Assembly: GCF_000819985.1 (NCBI RefSeq)
Contig: NZ_CDBZ01000226.1
Coordinates: 18,782 to 82,781, forward strand
DNA length: 64,000 bases
Source: Aeromonas media
GTDB lineage: Bacteria; Pseudomonadota; Gammaproteobacteria; Enterobacterales; Aeromonadaceae
Direction of reading: 5' to 3'
Made by a program: the position numbers and the translations under genes
Shown here: positions 8,367 to 16,516 of the stretch, one piece after another
How the letters are laid out: every line of letters starts with the position of its first letter
How positions within the stretch are numbered: the stretch's first letter is position 1
Notes under the pieces: model-generated
Databases searched by the model: none
The model's input: the letters and a program-made list of their open reading frames with translations, nothing else
What the model was told of the DNA's origin: nothing

Positions 8367-10484
8367 TTGTATTTATTTGAAAACCTTAAAGAAATAGCCA
8401 GTTCCTACCTGCCTTCCGAGCAGGTTGAGAAGCTCAGGCAAGCCTATGTGGTGGCCCGTGACGCTCACCAGGGACAGATGCGTTCCAGCGGCGAGCCTTA
8501 TATCACCCACCCGGTTGCCGTTGCTCGCATTCTTGGCGACATGCGACTCGATCACGAAACCCTGATGGCCGCCGTGCTGCACGATGTCATCGAAGATACC
8601 CCGGTCACCAAAGACGATCTCGCCGAGCTGTTCGGCAACGCCGTTGCAGAGCTGGTCTCCGGCGTCTCCAAGCTCGACAAGCTGAAGTTCCGCGATCGCA
8701 AGGAAGCCCAGGCCGAAAACTTCCGCAAGATGGTGATGGCCATGACCCAGGACATCCGGGTCATCCTGATCAAGCTCGCCGACCGCACCCACAACATGCG
8801 CACGCTCGGCTCATTGCGGCCGGACAAGCGTCGCCGCATCGCCCGGGAAACCCTCGAGATCTTCGCCCCCATCGCCAACCGCCTCGGTATTCATACCATG
8901 AAGAACGAGCTGGAAGAGCTGGGCTTCGAGGCGCTCTATCCGATGCGATCCCGCGTGCTGCGCGAATCGGTGCGCCGCGCCCGCGGCAACCGCCGCGAGA
9001 TCATCGACTCCATCCAGAGCGAGATTGAGGGTCGCCTGCGGGAGGCCGGTATCGATGCCCAGGTCAGCGGCCGCGAGAAGAACCTGTTCTCCATCTACAA
9101 CAAGATGGAGAAGAAAGAGCTGCAGTTCCATGAGGTGATGGATATCTACGCCTTCCGCGTCAGGGTGAAGGACATAGATACCTGTTACCGGGTGTTGGGG
9201 CAGATGCACAGCCTCTACAAACCGCGTCCCGGTCGCTTCAAGGACTACATCGCCATCCCCAAGAGCAACGGCTACCAGTCTTTGCACACCTCATTGGTGG
9301 GGCCGCACGGGGTGCCGGTGGAGGTGCAGATCCGTACCGAGTTCATGGATCAGATGGCCGACAAGGGTGTCGCCGCCCACTGGGCCTACAAGCAGGATGG
9401 TGACAGCTCGGGCACCACGGCCCAGATCCGCGCCCAGCGCTGGATGCAGAGCCTGCTGGAGTTGCAACAGAGCGCCGGCAGCTCGTTTGAATTCATCGAG
9501 GGGGTCAAGACCGACCTCTTCCCCGACGAGATCTACGTGTTCACCCCGGAGGGCCGCATCATGGAGCTGCCCGCCGGCGCCACCCCGGTGGACTTCGCCT
9601 ACACGGTGCACACCGACATCGGTCACGCCTGCGTCGGCTCCCGGGTCGACCGCCACCCCTATCCGCTCAGCAGCCCGCTGCATTCGGGTCAGACGGTGGA
9701 GATCATCACGGCGCCGGGCGCCCGCCCCAACGCGGCCTGGCTCAACTTCGTGGTGACCACCAAGGCACGCTCCAAGATCCGCCAGTTCCTCAAGAACCTG
9801 CGCACCGAAGAGTCGGTGGTGCTGGGTCGTCGTCTGCTCAACCATGCGCTGGGCGCCAAGAACATCGAAGACATTCCGGAACCACGCATCAAGCAGGTGC
9901 TGGCCGACACCAAGCACGAGAACCTGCAGGGCCTGCTGGCCGACGTGGGACTGGGCAATGCCATGAGCGTCATGGTGGCGCGCCGCATGCTGGGTGACGA
10001 GCTGCCCCCGGAAGAACAGCAGAAATCCAGCAGCAAGAAGATGCCCATCAAGGGGGCCGACGGCATGCTGGTCACCTTCGCGAACTGCTGTCGCCCGATC
10101 CCAGGGGATGCCATCATCGCCCACATCAGCCCGGGCAAGGGCCTGGTCATTCACCAGGAGTCCTGCCGCAACATCAAGGGCTACAGCCGCGAGCCGGACA
10201 AGTACCTGCCGGTGCAGTGGGAAGTGGACAAGGAGCAGGAACAGGAATTCCGTACCGGCATCAGCATCGAGATCGTCAACCACCAGGGTGCCCTGGCGGA
10301 GCTGGCCAACGTGATTGCTGCCACCGGCGCCAACATCCACGCCATCAGCACAGAAGAGAAGGATGGCCGGGTCTATCTGGTCACCCTGCTCATCACCACC
10401 AAGAGTCGCATCCACCTTGCCAACATCATGCGCAAGATCCGGGTGATGCCCAATGTGCTCAGGGTGAGCCGACAGAAAAACTGA
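8367..10484 (+). CDS. spoT: Bifunctional (p)ppGpp synthetase/hydrolase
   Basis: 705 residues, collinear with E. coli SpoT throughout. The HD hydrolase domain contains ITHPVAVARIL and LHDVIEDT (His72/Asp73), followed by the synthetase domain (YRVLGQMHSLYKPRPGRFKDYIAIPKSNGYQSLHT, given here only to name the region), TGS (DEIYVFTPEGRIMELPAGAT) and a C-terminal ACT domain. It degrades and makes the stringent-response alarmone. The start is a TTG codon, as in E. coli spoT, with GCGGGG upstream; no ATG gives the conserved MYLFENL N-terminus. It lies in the gmk-rpoZ-spoT-trmH unit. Confidence 0.96.
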   Translation: MYLFENLKEIASSYLPSEQVEKLRQAYVVARDAHQGQMRSSGEPYITHPVAVARILGDMRLDHETLMAAVLHDVIEDTPVTKDDLAELFGNAVAELVSGVSKLDKLKFRDRKEAQAENFRKMVMAMTQDIRVILIKLADRTHNMRTLGSLRPDKRRRIARETLEIFAPIANRLGIHTMKNELEELGFEALYPMRSRVLRESVRRARGNRREIIDSIQSEIEGRLREAGIDAQVSGREKNLFSIYNKMEKKELQFHEVMDIYAFRVRVKDIDTCYRVLGQMHSLYKPRPGRFKDYIAIPKSNGYQSLHTSLVGPHGVPVEVQIRTEFMDQMADKGVAAHWAYKQDGDSSGTTAQIRAQRWMQSLLELQQSAGSSFEFIEGVKTDLFPDEIYVFTPEGRIMELPAGATPVDFAYTVHTDIGHACVGSRVDRHPYPLSSPLHSGQTVEIITAPGARPNAAWLNFVVTTKARSKIRQFLKNLRTEESVVLGRRLLNHALGAKNIEDIPEPRIKQVLADTKHENLQGLLADVGLGNAMSVMVARRMLGDELPPEEQQKSSSKKMPIKGADGMLVTFANCCRPIPGDAIIAHISPGKGLVIHQESCRNIKGYSREPDKYLPVQWEVDKEQEQEFRTGISIEIVNHQGALAELANVIAATGANIHAISTEEKDGRVYLVTLLITTKSRIHLANIMRKIRVMPNVLRVSRQKN

Positions 10485-10591
10485 ACACAGGCGGCGCAAG
10501 CCGCCTGCTGCTTTTAAAGAGACACTCATGGCCCCATGCAGCAGGCCGCCGGCCTTGTTGCGTGCACCAGCCTCACAGCATAGAAACCGAT

Positions 10592-11338
10592 ATGACTCCT
10601 GAACGCTTTAAACGGATCTCCGACATGCTGGCCCAGCGCCAGCTCGATTTGACCGTCTGCATGGAAGAGGTGCATAAACCTCACAACCTGGCCGCCATCG
10701 TGCGCACCGCCGATGCCATCGGCATTCACCGGGTCCACGCCGTCTGGCCCAAGACCTGGATCCACAAGCGCAAGGGCACCGCCCGCGGCAGCCAGAACTG
10801 GGTCGACGTCAAGCTGCACCCGGACATCGGCAGTGCCGTGGCCGAACTGAAAGACTCCGGCATGCAGATCCTGGCGACTCACCTCTCGGAGAGCTCGGTG
10901 GACTTTCGCACCATCGACTACACCAAGCCGACCGCCATCCTGGTGGGCCAGGAGAAGCACGGCATAGGGGAAGAGGCGCTAGCCCTGGCCGATCACCATA
11001 TCGTCATTCCCATGGTGGGCATGGTGCAGTCCCTCAACGTCTCGGTGGCCGCCGCCGCCATACTGTACGAAGCCCAGCGCCAGCGCGAGCTGGCCGGCTG
11101 CTATCAGCGCGGCTGCCCGCTCGACCTGGAGGAGCAGAACAGCATACTGTTCGAGGGGGGGTATCCCATCTATGCCCAGCTCTGCAAAGAGAAAGAGATG
11201 CCCTATCCCCAGCTCGGCCCGGCCGGCGAGATCCAGGCGGACGAGGCCTGGTGGCAACGGATGCAGCTGACCCGCAAGGGCTGGGCCGCACAACAGGACG
11301 ATCCCCTGGATATGGAGTATCCAACCGATGAAGTTTAA
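10592..11338 (+). CDS. trmH: tRNA (guanosine(18)-2'-O)-methyltransferase
   Basis: 248 residues, a SPOUT methyltransferase. Motif 1 is HKPHNLAAIVRTADAIG, motif 2 LVGQEKHGIGEEAL and motif 3 IPMVGMVQSLNVSVAAAAILYEA, the knotted AdoMet-binding region. It 2'-O-methylates G18 in the D-loop of tRNAs. The start ATG at 10592 matches the family N-terminus MTPERFKRI. The 107-base spacer after spoT contains a second ATG context resembling this start (see findings). It overlaps the downstream lysophospholipase gene by 11 bases. Confidence 0.95.
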   Translation: MTPERFKRISDMLAQRQLDLTVCMEEVHKPHNLAAIVRTADAIGIHRVHAVWPKTWIHKRKGTARGSQNWVDVKLHPDIGSAVAELKDSGMQILATHLSESSVDFRTIDYTKPTAILVGQEKHGIGEEALALADHHIVIPMVGMVQSLNVSVAAAAILYEAQRQRELAGCYQRGCPLDLEEQNSILFEGGYPIYAQLCKEKEMPYPQLGPAGEIQADEAWWQRMQLTRKGWAAQQDDPLDMEYPTDEV

Positions 11339-12368
11339 CGCTCTGCCCCTGCTGGCCCTGACCCTGTTTTCTGCCGGAGCCCTTGCCGTGACCAATCCCT
11401 ATCAGCTGACCACGGAAGCCGACGTCCCCGCCCTCCATCAACAGAGGCTGCCGGATTTCTGGCGCGCCCATGCCGCCCCGGGGGAGTTCAAGGGCAAGGA
11501 CGGGGTGACCATCCGCTATGCCGCCCTGCGCCAGGCCAAGGTGGACAGAGCCATCCTCCTCGTCAACGGCCGGGTCGAGAGCTACCTCAAGTATCAGGAG
11601 CTGGCCTGGGATCTGTGGCGTCAGGGCTACAGCCTCTATCTGATCGACCACCGCGGCCAGGGGTTGTCGGATCGCCTGCTGGCCGACAAGGAGAAGGGCT
11701 ATGTCGCCGACTTCGACGACTATGTGCTGGATCTGAAGCAGTTCCATGACGAGGTCATACTGGCGGACAAACCCGCCAAGCTGTTCCTGCTGGCCCACTC
11801 CATGGGCGGCGCTATCTCGGCGCGCTATTTGGAGCGCTGGCCAGATGATGTCGAGGCGGCCGTGCTCTCCTCCCCCATGATGGGCATCAACCTCGGCGGC
11901 CTGCCCAAGTGGCTGGCCCAGGGGCTGGCGGCCACCATGGATACGGTCGGCAGCTGGTGGGGCGAGCCCCCCTATGGCCCGGGCCAGACCGGCTATGTCT
12001 CCCATGAATTTGCCGACAACGGCCTGAGCCACAGCAAGTCCCGCTACCAGGCATTCCGCCAGCTCTATGAGCAGCATCCGCAGATCAAGCTGGGTGGGGT
12101 GACGGCCCACTGGATCCGCGAGGGCATCAAGGCCGGGGATGCCGCCATCGCAGAGGCAGACAGGATCAAGACGCCACTGCTGCTGATCCAGGCCGGGGAA
12201 GACGGCATTGTCGATAACCAGGCCCAGGACAGCTTCTGTGACCGGCTCCAGTGTGAAGGGGGCAAGCCGCTGCGGATCGAGGGGGCATGGCACGAGCTGT
12301 TCATCGAGGCCGATGCCCAGCGCCTGCCAGCCCTGACCGCGACCCTGGACTTCTTCGCCCGCTTCTAG
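11328..12368 (+). CDS. Alpha/beta hydrolase, PldB-like lysophospholipase
   Basis: 346 residues. There is a clear Sec signal (MKFNALPLLALTLFSAGALA), so the protein is exported, unlike cytoplasmic-face E. coli PldB. The serine-hydrolase fold shows the oxyanion part LLVNGRVESYLKY, DHRGQGLSD, the nucleophile elbow AHSMGG, the acid in QAGEDGIVDN and the histidine in EGAWHELF. The next gene is a yigL-like phosphatase, as in the E. coli pldB-yigL neighbourhood, which supports the lysophospholipase L2 assignment. It starts inside the end of trmH, so it is translated from the same mRNA. Confidence 0.85.
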   Translation: MKFNALPLLALTLFSAGALAVTNPYQLTTEADVPALHQQRLPDFWRAHAAPGEFKGKDGVTIRYAALRQAKVDRAILLVNGRVESYLKYQELAWDLWRQGYSLYLIDHRGQGLSDRLLADKEKGYVADFDDYVLDLKQFHDEVILADKPAKLFLLAHSMGGAISARYLERWPDDVEAAVLSSPMMGINLGGLPKWLAQGLAATMDTVGSWWGEPPYGPGQTGYVSHEFADNGLSHSKSRYQAFRQLYEQHPQIKLGGVTAHWIREGIKAGDAAIAEADRIKTPLLLIQAGEDGIVDNQAQDSFCDRLQCEGGKPLRIEGAWHELFIEADAQRLPALTATLDFFARF

Positions 12369-12563
12369 TGGCCAGTTGCATGACTTGCCAGGGGCGTGGC
12401 CAGCGTCCTGCGTCCAGTATGGCGTCACTTGCCATCCAGGCGCAGTCTGCACCGGCACGGCATCAGACCCCAGGACTGGTTATTTTTTGGATCCCTAAAT
12501 AAATGGGGTCACACCGGACGCTGGGGTACACTGCCCCGGCGTTCCACTGATGCCGAGGTAATG

Positions 12564-13367
12564 ATGTTCAAGGTAGTTGTGTCCGATCTCGATGGTACCC
12601 TGCTCAACGGGCAGCACCAGATCTCCCCCCGCACCCGGGATACCCTGCACCGTCTGGTGGATCAGGGGATCAAGTTCGTGGTGGCCACCGGCCGTCACCA
12701 TGTGGATGTACGCAGCATCCGCGATGCGCTGGGGCTGGATATCTACCTCATCACCTCCAACGGCGCCGTGGTGCACGACAAGCAGGACTCTCTCGTCTTC
12801 AACCAGGCACTGCCGAGCACGGTGGCGGCCGAGCTGATCGCGCTGGAGCGTGACCCCTCCATCCACATCAACGTCTACTACGGCGACGAGTGGCTGGTGG
12901 AAGAGGAGATGCCCTGGCTGCTGCAGTTCCATCACGACTCCGGCTTCAGCTATCGCCTGACCGATCTCGCCAGCCACCCGCTGGACAAGATCAACAAGGT
13001 CTTCTACATCGGCGAACACGAGAAACTGCTGCAGATAGAGGCAGAGCTCAACCAGCGTTATGGTGATCGGATCAACGTCACCTTCTCCCTGCCGGATTGC
13101 CTCGAAGTGATGCACGCCGGGGTACACAAGGGCAATGCCGTGCGTGCCGTGCTGGAGCAGCATGGGCTTGAGATGTCCCAGGCGGTCGCCTTCGGGGATG
13201 GAATGAATGACTTCGAGATGCTGAGCATGGTGGGCCGCGGTGTGGTGATGGGCAACGCCCATGATCGCCTCAAGCTTGCCCTGCCGAACCATGATCAAAC
13301 CCTGAGCTCGGACGAGGATGGCGTCGCCGTTTATCTGGAGCGACTATTCGCCCCCGTTGTCGCCTGA
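12564..13367 (+). CDS. yigL: Cof-type HAD phosphatase, YigL-like
   Basis: 267 residues. HAD motif I is VSDLDGTLLNG, motif III the KGNAV region and motif IV AFGDGMNDFEML; a C2-type cap lies in between. YigL-class enzymes dephosphorylate pyridoxal phosphate and sugar phosphates. The second of two tandem ATGs (12564) is preferred because GAGG then sits five bases upstream; 12561 would be too close. It follows the pldB-like gene by 195 bases; I see no gene in that spacer. Confidence 0.87.
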   Translation: MFKVVVSDLDGTLLNGQHQISPRTRDTLHRLVDQGIKFVVATGRHHVDVRSIRDALGLDIYLITSNGAVVHDKQDSLVFNQALPSTVAAELIALERDPSIHINVYYGDEWLVEEEMPWLLQFHHDSGFSYRLTDLASHPLDKINKVFYIGEHEKLLQIEAELNQRYGDRINVTFSLPDCLEVMHAGVHKGNAVRAVLEQHGLEMSQAVAFGDGMNDFEMLSMVGRGVVMGNAHDRLKLALPNHDQTLSSDEDGVAVYLERLFAPVVA

Positions 13368-13387
13368 TCTCCTCGCCATGAGTGCAA

Positions 13388-13411
13388 AAGGGTGGTCTAT
13401 AGACCACCCTT
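13388..13411. terminator. Bidirectional terminator
   Basis: A perfect 24-base palindrome (AAGGGTGGTCTA and its complement) has A and T ends on both sides. It lies between the convergent yigL-like gene and the lipoprotein gene and can serve both. Confidence 0.75.
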
Positions 13412-13429
13412 CTTACATTCTTGGTATCC

Positions 13430-13933
13430 TCACCATATCGAGCTGGGGGGCATCAGACGCTCCAGCAGGCTGCCGGTCGGCGTCCAGGTGAAGCTCTGAT
13501 TGGCGCCACCGTAGCACTCGGCCAGCCGCAACGGCACGGCGGATCTGTGGCGACGACCGGCCACATCCAGGCACAGTGACACCTGTCGGTTGAACAGACG
13601 ATCCCCCTGCCACTGCCATTGGTGGCTGTCATTCTCGCACCCTCCCACGACGAGGCCGTCTGTGCCCGTGGCGATCAGGCAGCCCTGCGCCAGCAGCAAG
13701 GCTCCCGCATCCCAGCTAAACAGCTGGTTGGGCCCCTGATCGCAAGGCTGGGTGAGCAGGTGGCCCTGCTCGTTCAGGGCCACGCAGAAGCCACCGTCGG
13801 TCACCAGGGTGGCCGGGGGCACCGGTGTGGACCTGGGGGCAGCCCCCAGCAGCAGGTTCTCTGGTCTCGGCGGCAAGGCACAACCGCCGAGCAGCAGTGC
13901 CATCAGGGCAAGCAGTCGGATATGAAAGGGCAT
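13430..13933 (-). CDS. Ricin-B-lectin-like lipoprotein
   Basis: 167 residues. The N-terminal signal MPFHIRLLALMALLLGGC is a lipobox (L-G-G-C), predicting a lipid-anchored protein. The mature part shows beta-trefoil/ricin-B features: FCVALNEQGHL, NQLFSWDAG, CLIATGTDG, HQWQWQGDRL and CLDVAGRRH, that is QxW-like repeats with paired cysteines. It probably binds carbohydrate at the cell surface; ligand unknown. Start at ATG 13933 because the signal peptide begins there; no good ribosome-binding site is seen and a GTG at 13975 is in frame. Confidence 0.72.
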   Translation of the reverse strand: MPFHIRLLALMALLLGGCALPPRPENLLLGAAPRSTPVPPATLVTDGGFCVALNEQGHLLTQPCDQGPNQLFSWDAGALLLAQGCLIATGTDGLVVGGCENDSHQWQWQGDRLFNRQVSLCLDVAGRRHRSAVPLRLAECYGGANQSFTWTPTGSLLERLMPPSSIW

Positions 13934-14074
13934 GAGGTGCGTAGGCCTGTGTCTGAGTGGGTCGTGAGTATCCACTGTTCTCGTGGCTCCCGGCCAAGCA
14001 TAACGAACCCGTGGCGAACAGGCGCCTGCAGAAATGTAAGCAGAGGTGACAAAGACATAGATACGCAGAAAAGC

Positions 14075-14099
14075 AAAAACCCCGCCGAAGCGGGGTTTT
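14075..14099 (-). terminator. Terminator of the tRNA operon
   Basis: Reading leftwards, CCCCGC-TTCG-GCGGGG is followed by five T residues, a stable UUCG-capped hairpin. It lies directly downstream of tRNA-Pro. Confidence 0.88.
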
Positions 14100-14106
14100 C
14101 ATAATG

Positions 14107-14183
<77 letters not shown>

Positions 14184-14241
14184 ATGGGTATTTCCAAAAT
14201 ACAAAGATGACCATCTGGTCATCCTCGTCATACAGCAAGTA

Positions 14242-14327
14242 TGGTGCGAAGAGAGGGACTCGAACCCTCACACCCGGGGGGCACTAACACCTGAAGCTAG
14301 CGCGTCTACCAATTCCGCCACCTTCGC
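14242..14327 (-). tRNA. leuT: tRNA-Leu (CAG anticodon)
   Basis: 86 bases with a long variable arm and encoded CCA. The acceptor stem is GCGAAGG, the anticodon loop TTCAGGT, reading the CUG codon that dominates leucine in the surrounding genes. Confidence 0.95.
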
Positions 14328-14347
14328 ATACCTGACAAGCTGTAAAA

Positions 14348-14424
14348 TGGGGTGGCTGATGGGGCTCGAACCCACGACAACCGGAATCACAATCCGGGAC
14401 TCTACCAACTGAGCTACAGCCACC
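14348..14424 (-). tRNA. hisR: tRNA-His (GTG anticodon)
   Basis: 77 bases with the extra G-1 typical of tRNA-His (5' GGTGGCT paired to AGCCACC) and encoded CCA. The anticodon loop is TTGTGAT. Confidence 0.96.
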
Positions 14425-14472
14425 ACAGCTGTTTTGTTCCACAACAACGCCCGCTTAACCGGCGCACGTTGA

Positions 14473-14549
<77 letters not shown>

Positions 14550-14569
14550 TACGCTGTCGAACGGGGCGC

Positions 14570-14598
14570 ATTATTGATGATGGCGCCCACCTTGTCTA
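14570..14598 (-). promoter_or_regulatory. Promoter of the tRNA operon
   Basis: Reading leftwards, a -35 TAGACA and a -10 AATAAT are separated by exactly 17 bases and followed by a GC-rich discriminator (GCGCCCCG). Such discriminators mark stringently controlled stable-RNA promoters; that control is inferred. Confidence 0.6.
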
Positions 14599-14769
14599 CT
14601 CTTTTTTTGTCACAAGGAATCAAGCGATTGTTTTTCAATCTTTTTGTGCAGTTTTATACCTATTCTTCACGCTTTCGAGCCAAATCATCTTCACGTGACC
14701 CGCTTGTGCATACTCATCTTGCAGTAAACTGACTGGCATCCCTTGACTTGTCCTCTCCTCCACCTAGAA

Positions 14770-14787
14770 TGAATGAACGTTCATTCA
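14770..14787. promoter_or_regulatory. TetR-family operator
   Basis: A perfect 18-bp palindrome, TGAATGAAC followed by its complement, lies 20 bases before the TetR start. It is the AcrR-type dyad expected for autoregulation of a tetR-RND operon. Confidence 0.7.
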
Positions 14788-14807
14788 GTCACCGAAATCT
14801 GATCACC

Positions 14808-15398
14808 ATGGATAAGAAAGAACGCATCTTCGAGGCGGCTCACGAGATCCTCGGCGAGCAGGGCTTCTACGGCCTCTCCATCGCCATGGTTGCCAAGAAA
14901 GCCAAGGTCGCGGCCGGGACCATCTATCGCTACTTCAGCGACAAGGATGATCTTGTCCGCCAACTCTACCTGCACACCATTCTCAAGTGTCATCCCCAGA
15001 TCATGGAGGGGGTGCAAATAGAGGAGGTGTCATATCGTCAGTATCGACGTCTCTGGCTCAATATCGACGCCATCTTCACCAACTATCCCAACGCACTCAA
15101 GTGCAAATTACAGTACGAAAGTTCTCCATTGGGGGCTGAATTGGAGCGGGATCCGGTCATAATGGCGACGTGGGCGCCACTTGAGCGCTTCTTCGAGCAG
15201 GGACGCCAGCAGGGATTGTTCATTGATCTCCCCGTCCTGGTGCTACAGGCATTGAGTCTGGATTGCGTGGCCAACCTGGCACAGCAACGCCGGGTTCACG
15301 ATTTTGTATTGACGCAAGAACAGCTGGAGACGGTCATCCGAGCCAGCTGGAATGCCATTTTAAACCCTAATCATTCCATCACAGGAGCCTGTTCATGA
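14808..15398 (+). CDS. TetR/AcrR-family repressor
   Basis: 196 residues. The N-terminal helix-turn-helix (KERIFEAAHEILGEQGF, then VAKKAKVAAGTIYRYFSDKD) is typical TetR; the C-terminal helical domain would bind a pump substrate. The ATG at 14808 follows the operator palindrome; the in-frame upstream ATG at 14769 lies at the palindrome edge and the one at 14748 before it. It overlaps the adaptor gene by 4 bases (ATGA), so the repressor is the first gene of the efflux operon it probably represses. Confidence 0.9.
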   Translation: MDKKERIFEAAHEILGEQGFYGLSIAMVAKKAKVAAGTIYRYFSDKDDLVRQLYLHTILKCHPQIMEGVQIEEVSYRQYRRLWLNIDAIFTNYPNALKCKLQYESSPLGAELERDPVIMATWAPLERFFEQGRQQGLFIDLPVLVLQALSLDCVANLAQQRRVHDFVLTQEQLETVIRASWNAILNPNHSITGACS

Positions 15399-16501
15399 AA
15401 AAGTGGATGGCCATCATGTTGCTGATAGCACTCGCCCTGTTCGGCAGTGTCATCGGCTTCAATATGTTCAAACAGAAGAAAATTGCAGAGTTCATGGCCA
15501 ATCGACCCGAGCCAGAGTTCCCGGTGACCGCCATGGTGACCAAGGCGCAAGACTGGGTCCCCACCATAGAAGCGATCGGCTTCATCGAGCCGAACCAAGG
15601 GGTCACCCTCTCCAGTGAGCTGGCAGGCACCATCGACAAGATCAGCTTCGAATCCGGGGCACAGGTCAAGGCGGATCAACTGCTGCTGAGCCTGGATTCC
15701 AGCGTGGAAAAAGCCAACCTGAACTCCTCCCAGGCCAGACTGCCTGCGGCTCGAGCCAAGTTCCAACGCTATCAGAACCTGTACCAGAAAAACTCCATCT
15801 CCCGCGATCAGCTGGATGACGCCGAAGCCGCCTACCGCTCCCTGGAGGCGGACATCGAGAGCCTGAAGGGCACAATTAACCGCCGCGAAGTCCGCGCCCC
15901 CTTCGGTGGTGTCGTGGGTCTGCGCAACGTCTTCCTCGGCCAGTATCTGGAACCCGGTACCGAGATCGTGCGGTTGGAAGACACCAGCGTGATGCGCCTG
16001 CGCTTCACCGTGCCCCAGACCGACATCTCCAAGATTTCCCTCGGCCAGACCATCAAGATCAACGTGGATGCCTATCCCCAGACCCAGTTTGACGGTCAGA
16101 TCACCGCCATCGAGCCAGCGGTCAACTACCAGAGCGGCCTTATCCAGGTACAGGCCAACATCCCGAACAACGGCGGCCAACTGCGCTCCGGCATGTTCGC
16201 CCGCGCCAGCATCATTCTGCCCACGGTGAAAGACCAGATAGTGATCCCGCAGTCTGCCATCTCCTTCACCCTATATGGCGAGAACGTCTATGTCATCCAT
16301 GAGGCAGACGGCGTGAAACGCGCCAAGCAGGTGGTTGTCAAGGCGGGCGAGCGTCGCGGCAATGATGTCCATGTGTTGTCCGGCATCAAGGCTGGCGATC
16401 AAATCGTGCTGTCGGGCCAGGTTCGCCTGAGCAACGATACCAAGGTGCACGTGGTCGACAACGATGCCCTTGCCGTTCCGGCACAAACCCCGATGCTGTA
16501 A
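15395..16501 (+). CDS. RND efflux periplasmic adaptor (membrane fusion protein)
   Basis: 368 residues. An N-terminal membrane anchor (MAIMLLIALALFGSVIGFNMF) is followed by a short linker, the lipoyl/barrel-sandwich half FIEPNQGVTLSSELAGTI, a helical hairpin (about residues 95-165), the second lipoyl half REVRAPFGGVVGLRNV and a beta-barrel. It bridges the RND pump and an outer-membrane channel in the periplasm. No lipobox is seen, so it is anchored by the helix. Confidence 0.92.
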   Translation: MKKWMAIMLLIALALFGSVIGFNMFKQKKIAEFMANRPEPEFPVTAMVTKAQDWVPTIEAIGFIEPNQGVTLSSELAGTIDKISFESGAQVKADQLLLSLDSSVEKANLNSSQARLPAARAKFQRYQNLYQKNSISRDQLDDAEAAYRSLEADIESLKGTINRREVRAPFGGVVGLRNVFLGQYLEPGTEIVRLEDTSVMRLRFTVPQTDISKISLGQTIKINVDAYPQTQFDGQITAIEPAVNYQSGLIQVQANIPNNGGQLRSGMFARASIILPTVKDQIVIPQSAISFTLYGENVYVIHEADGVKRAKQVVVKAGERRGNDVHVLSGIKAGDQIVLSGQVRLSNDTKVHVVDNDALAVPAQTPML

Positions 16502-16516
16502 GCGCGGAGATCTGCG

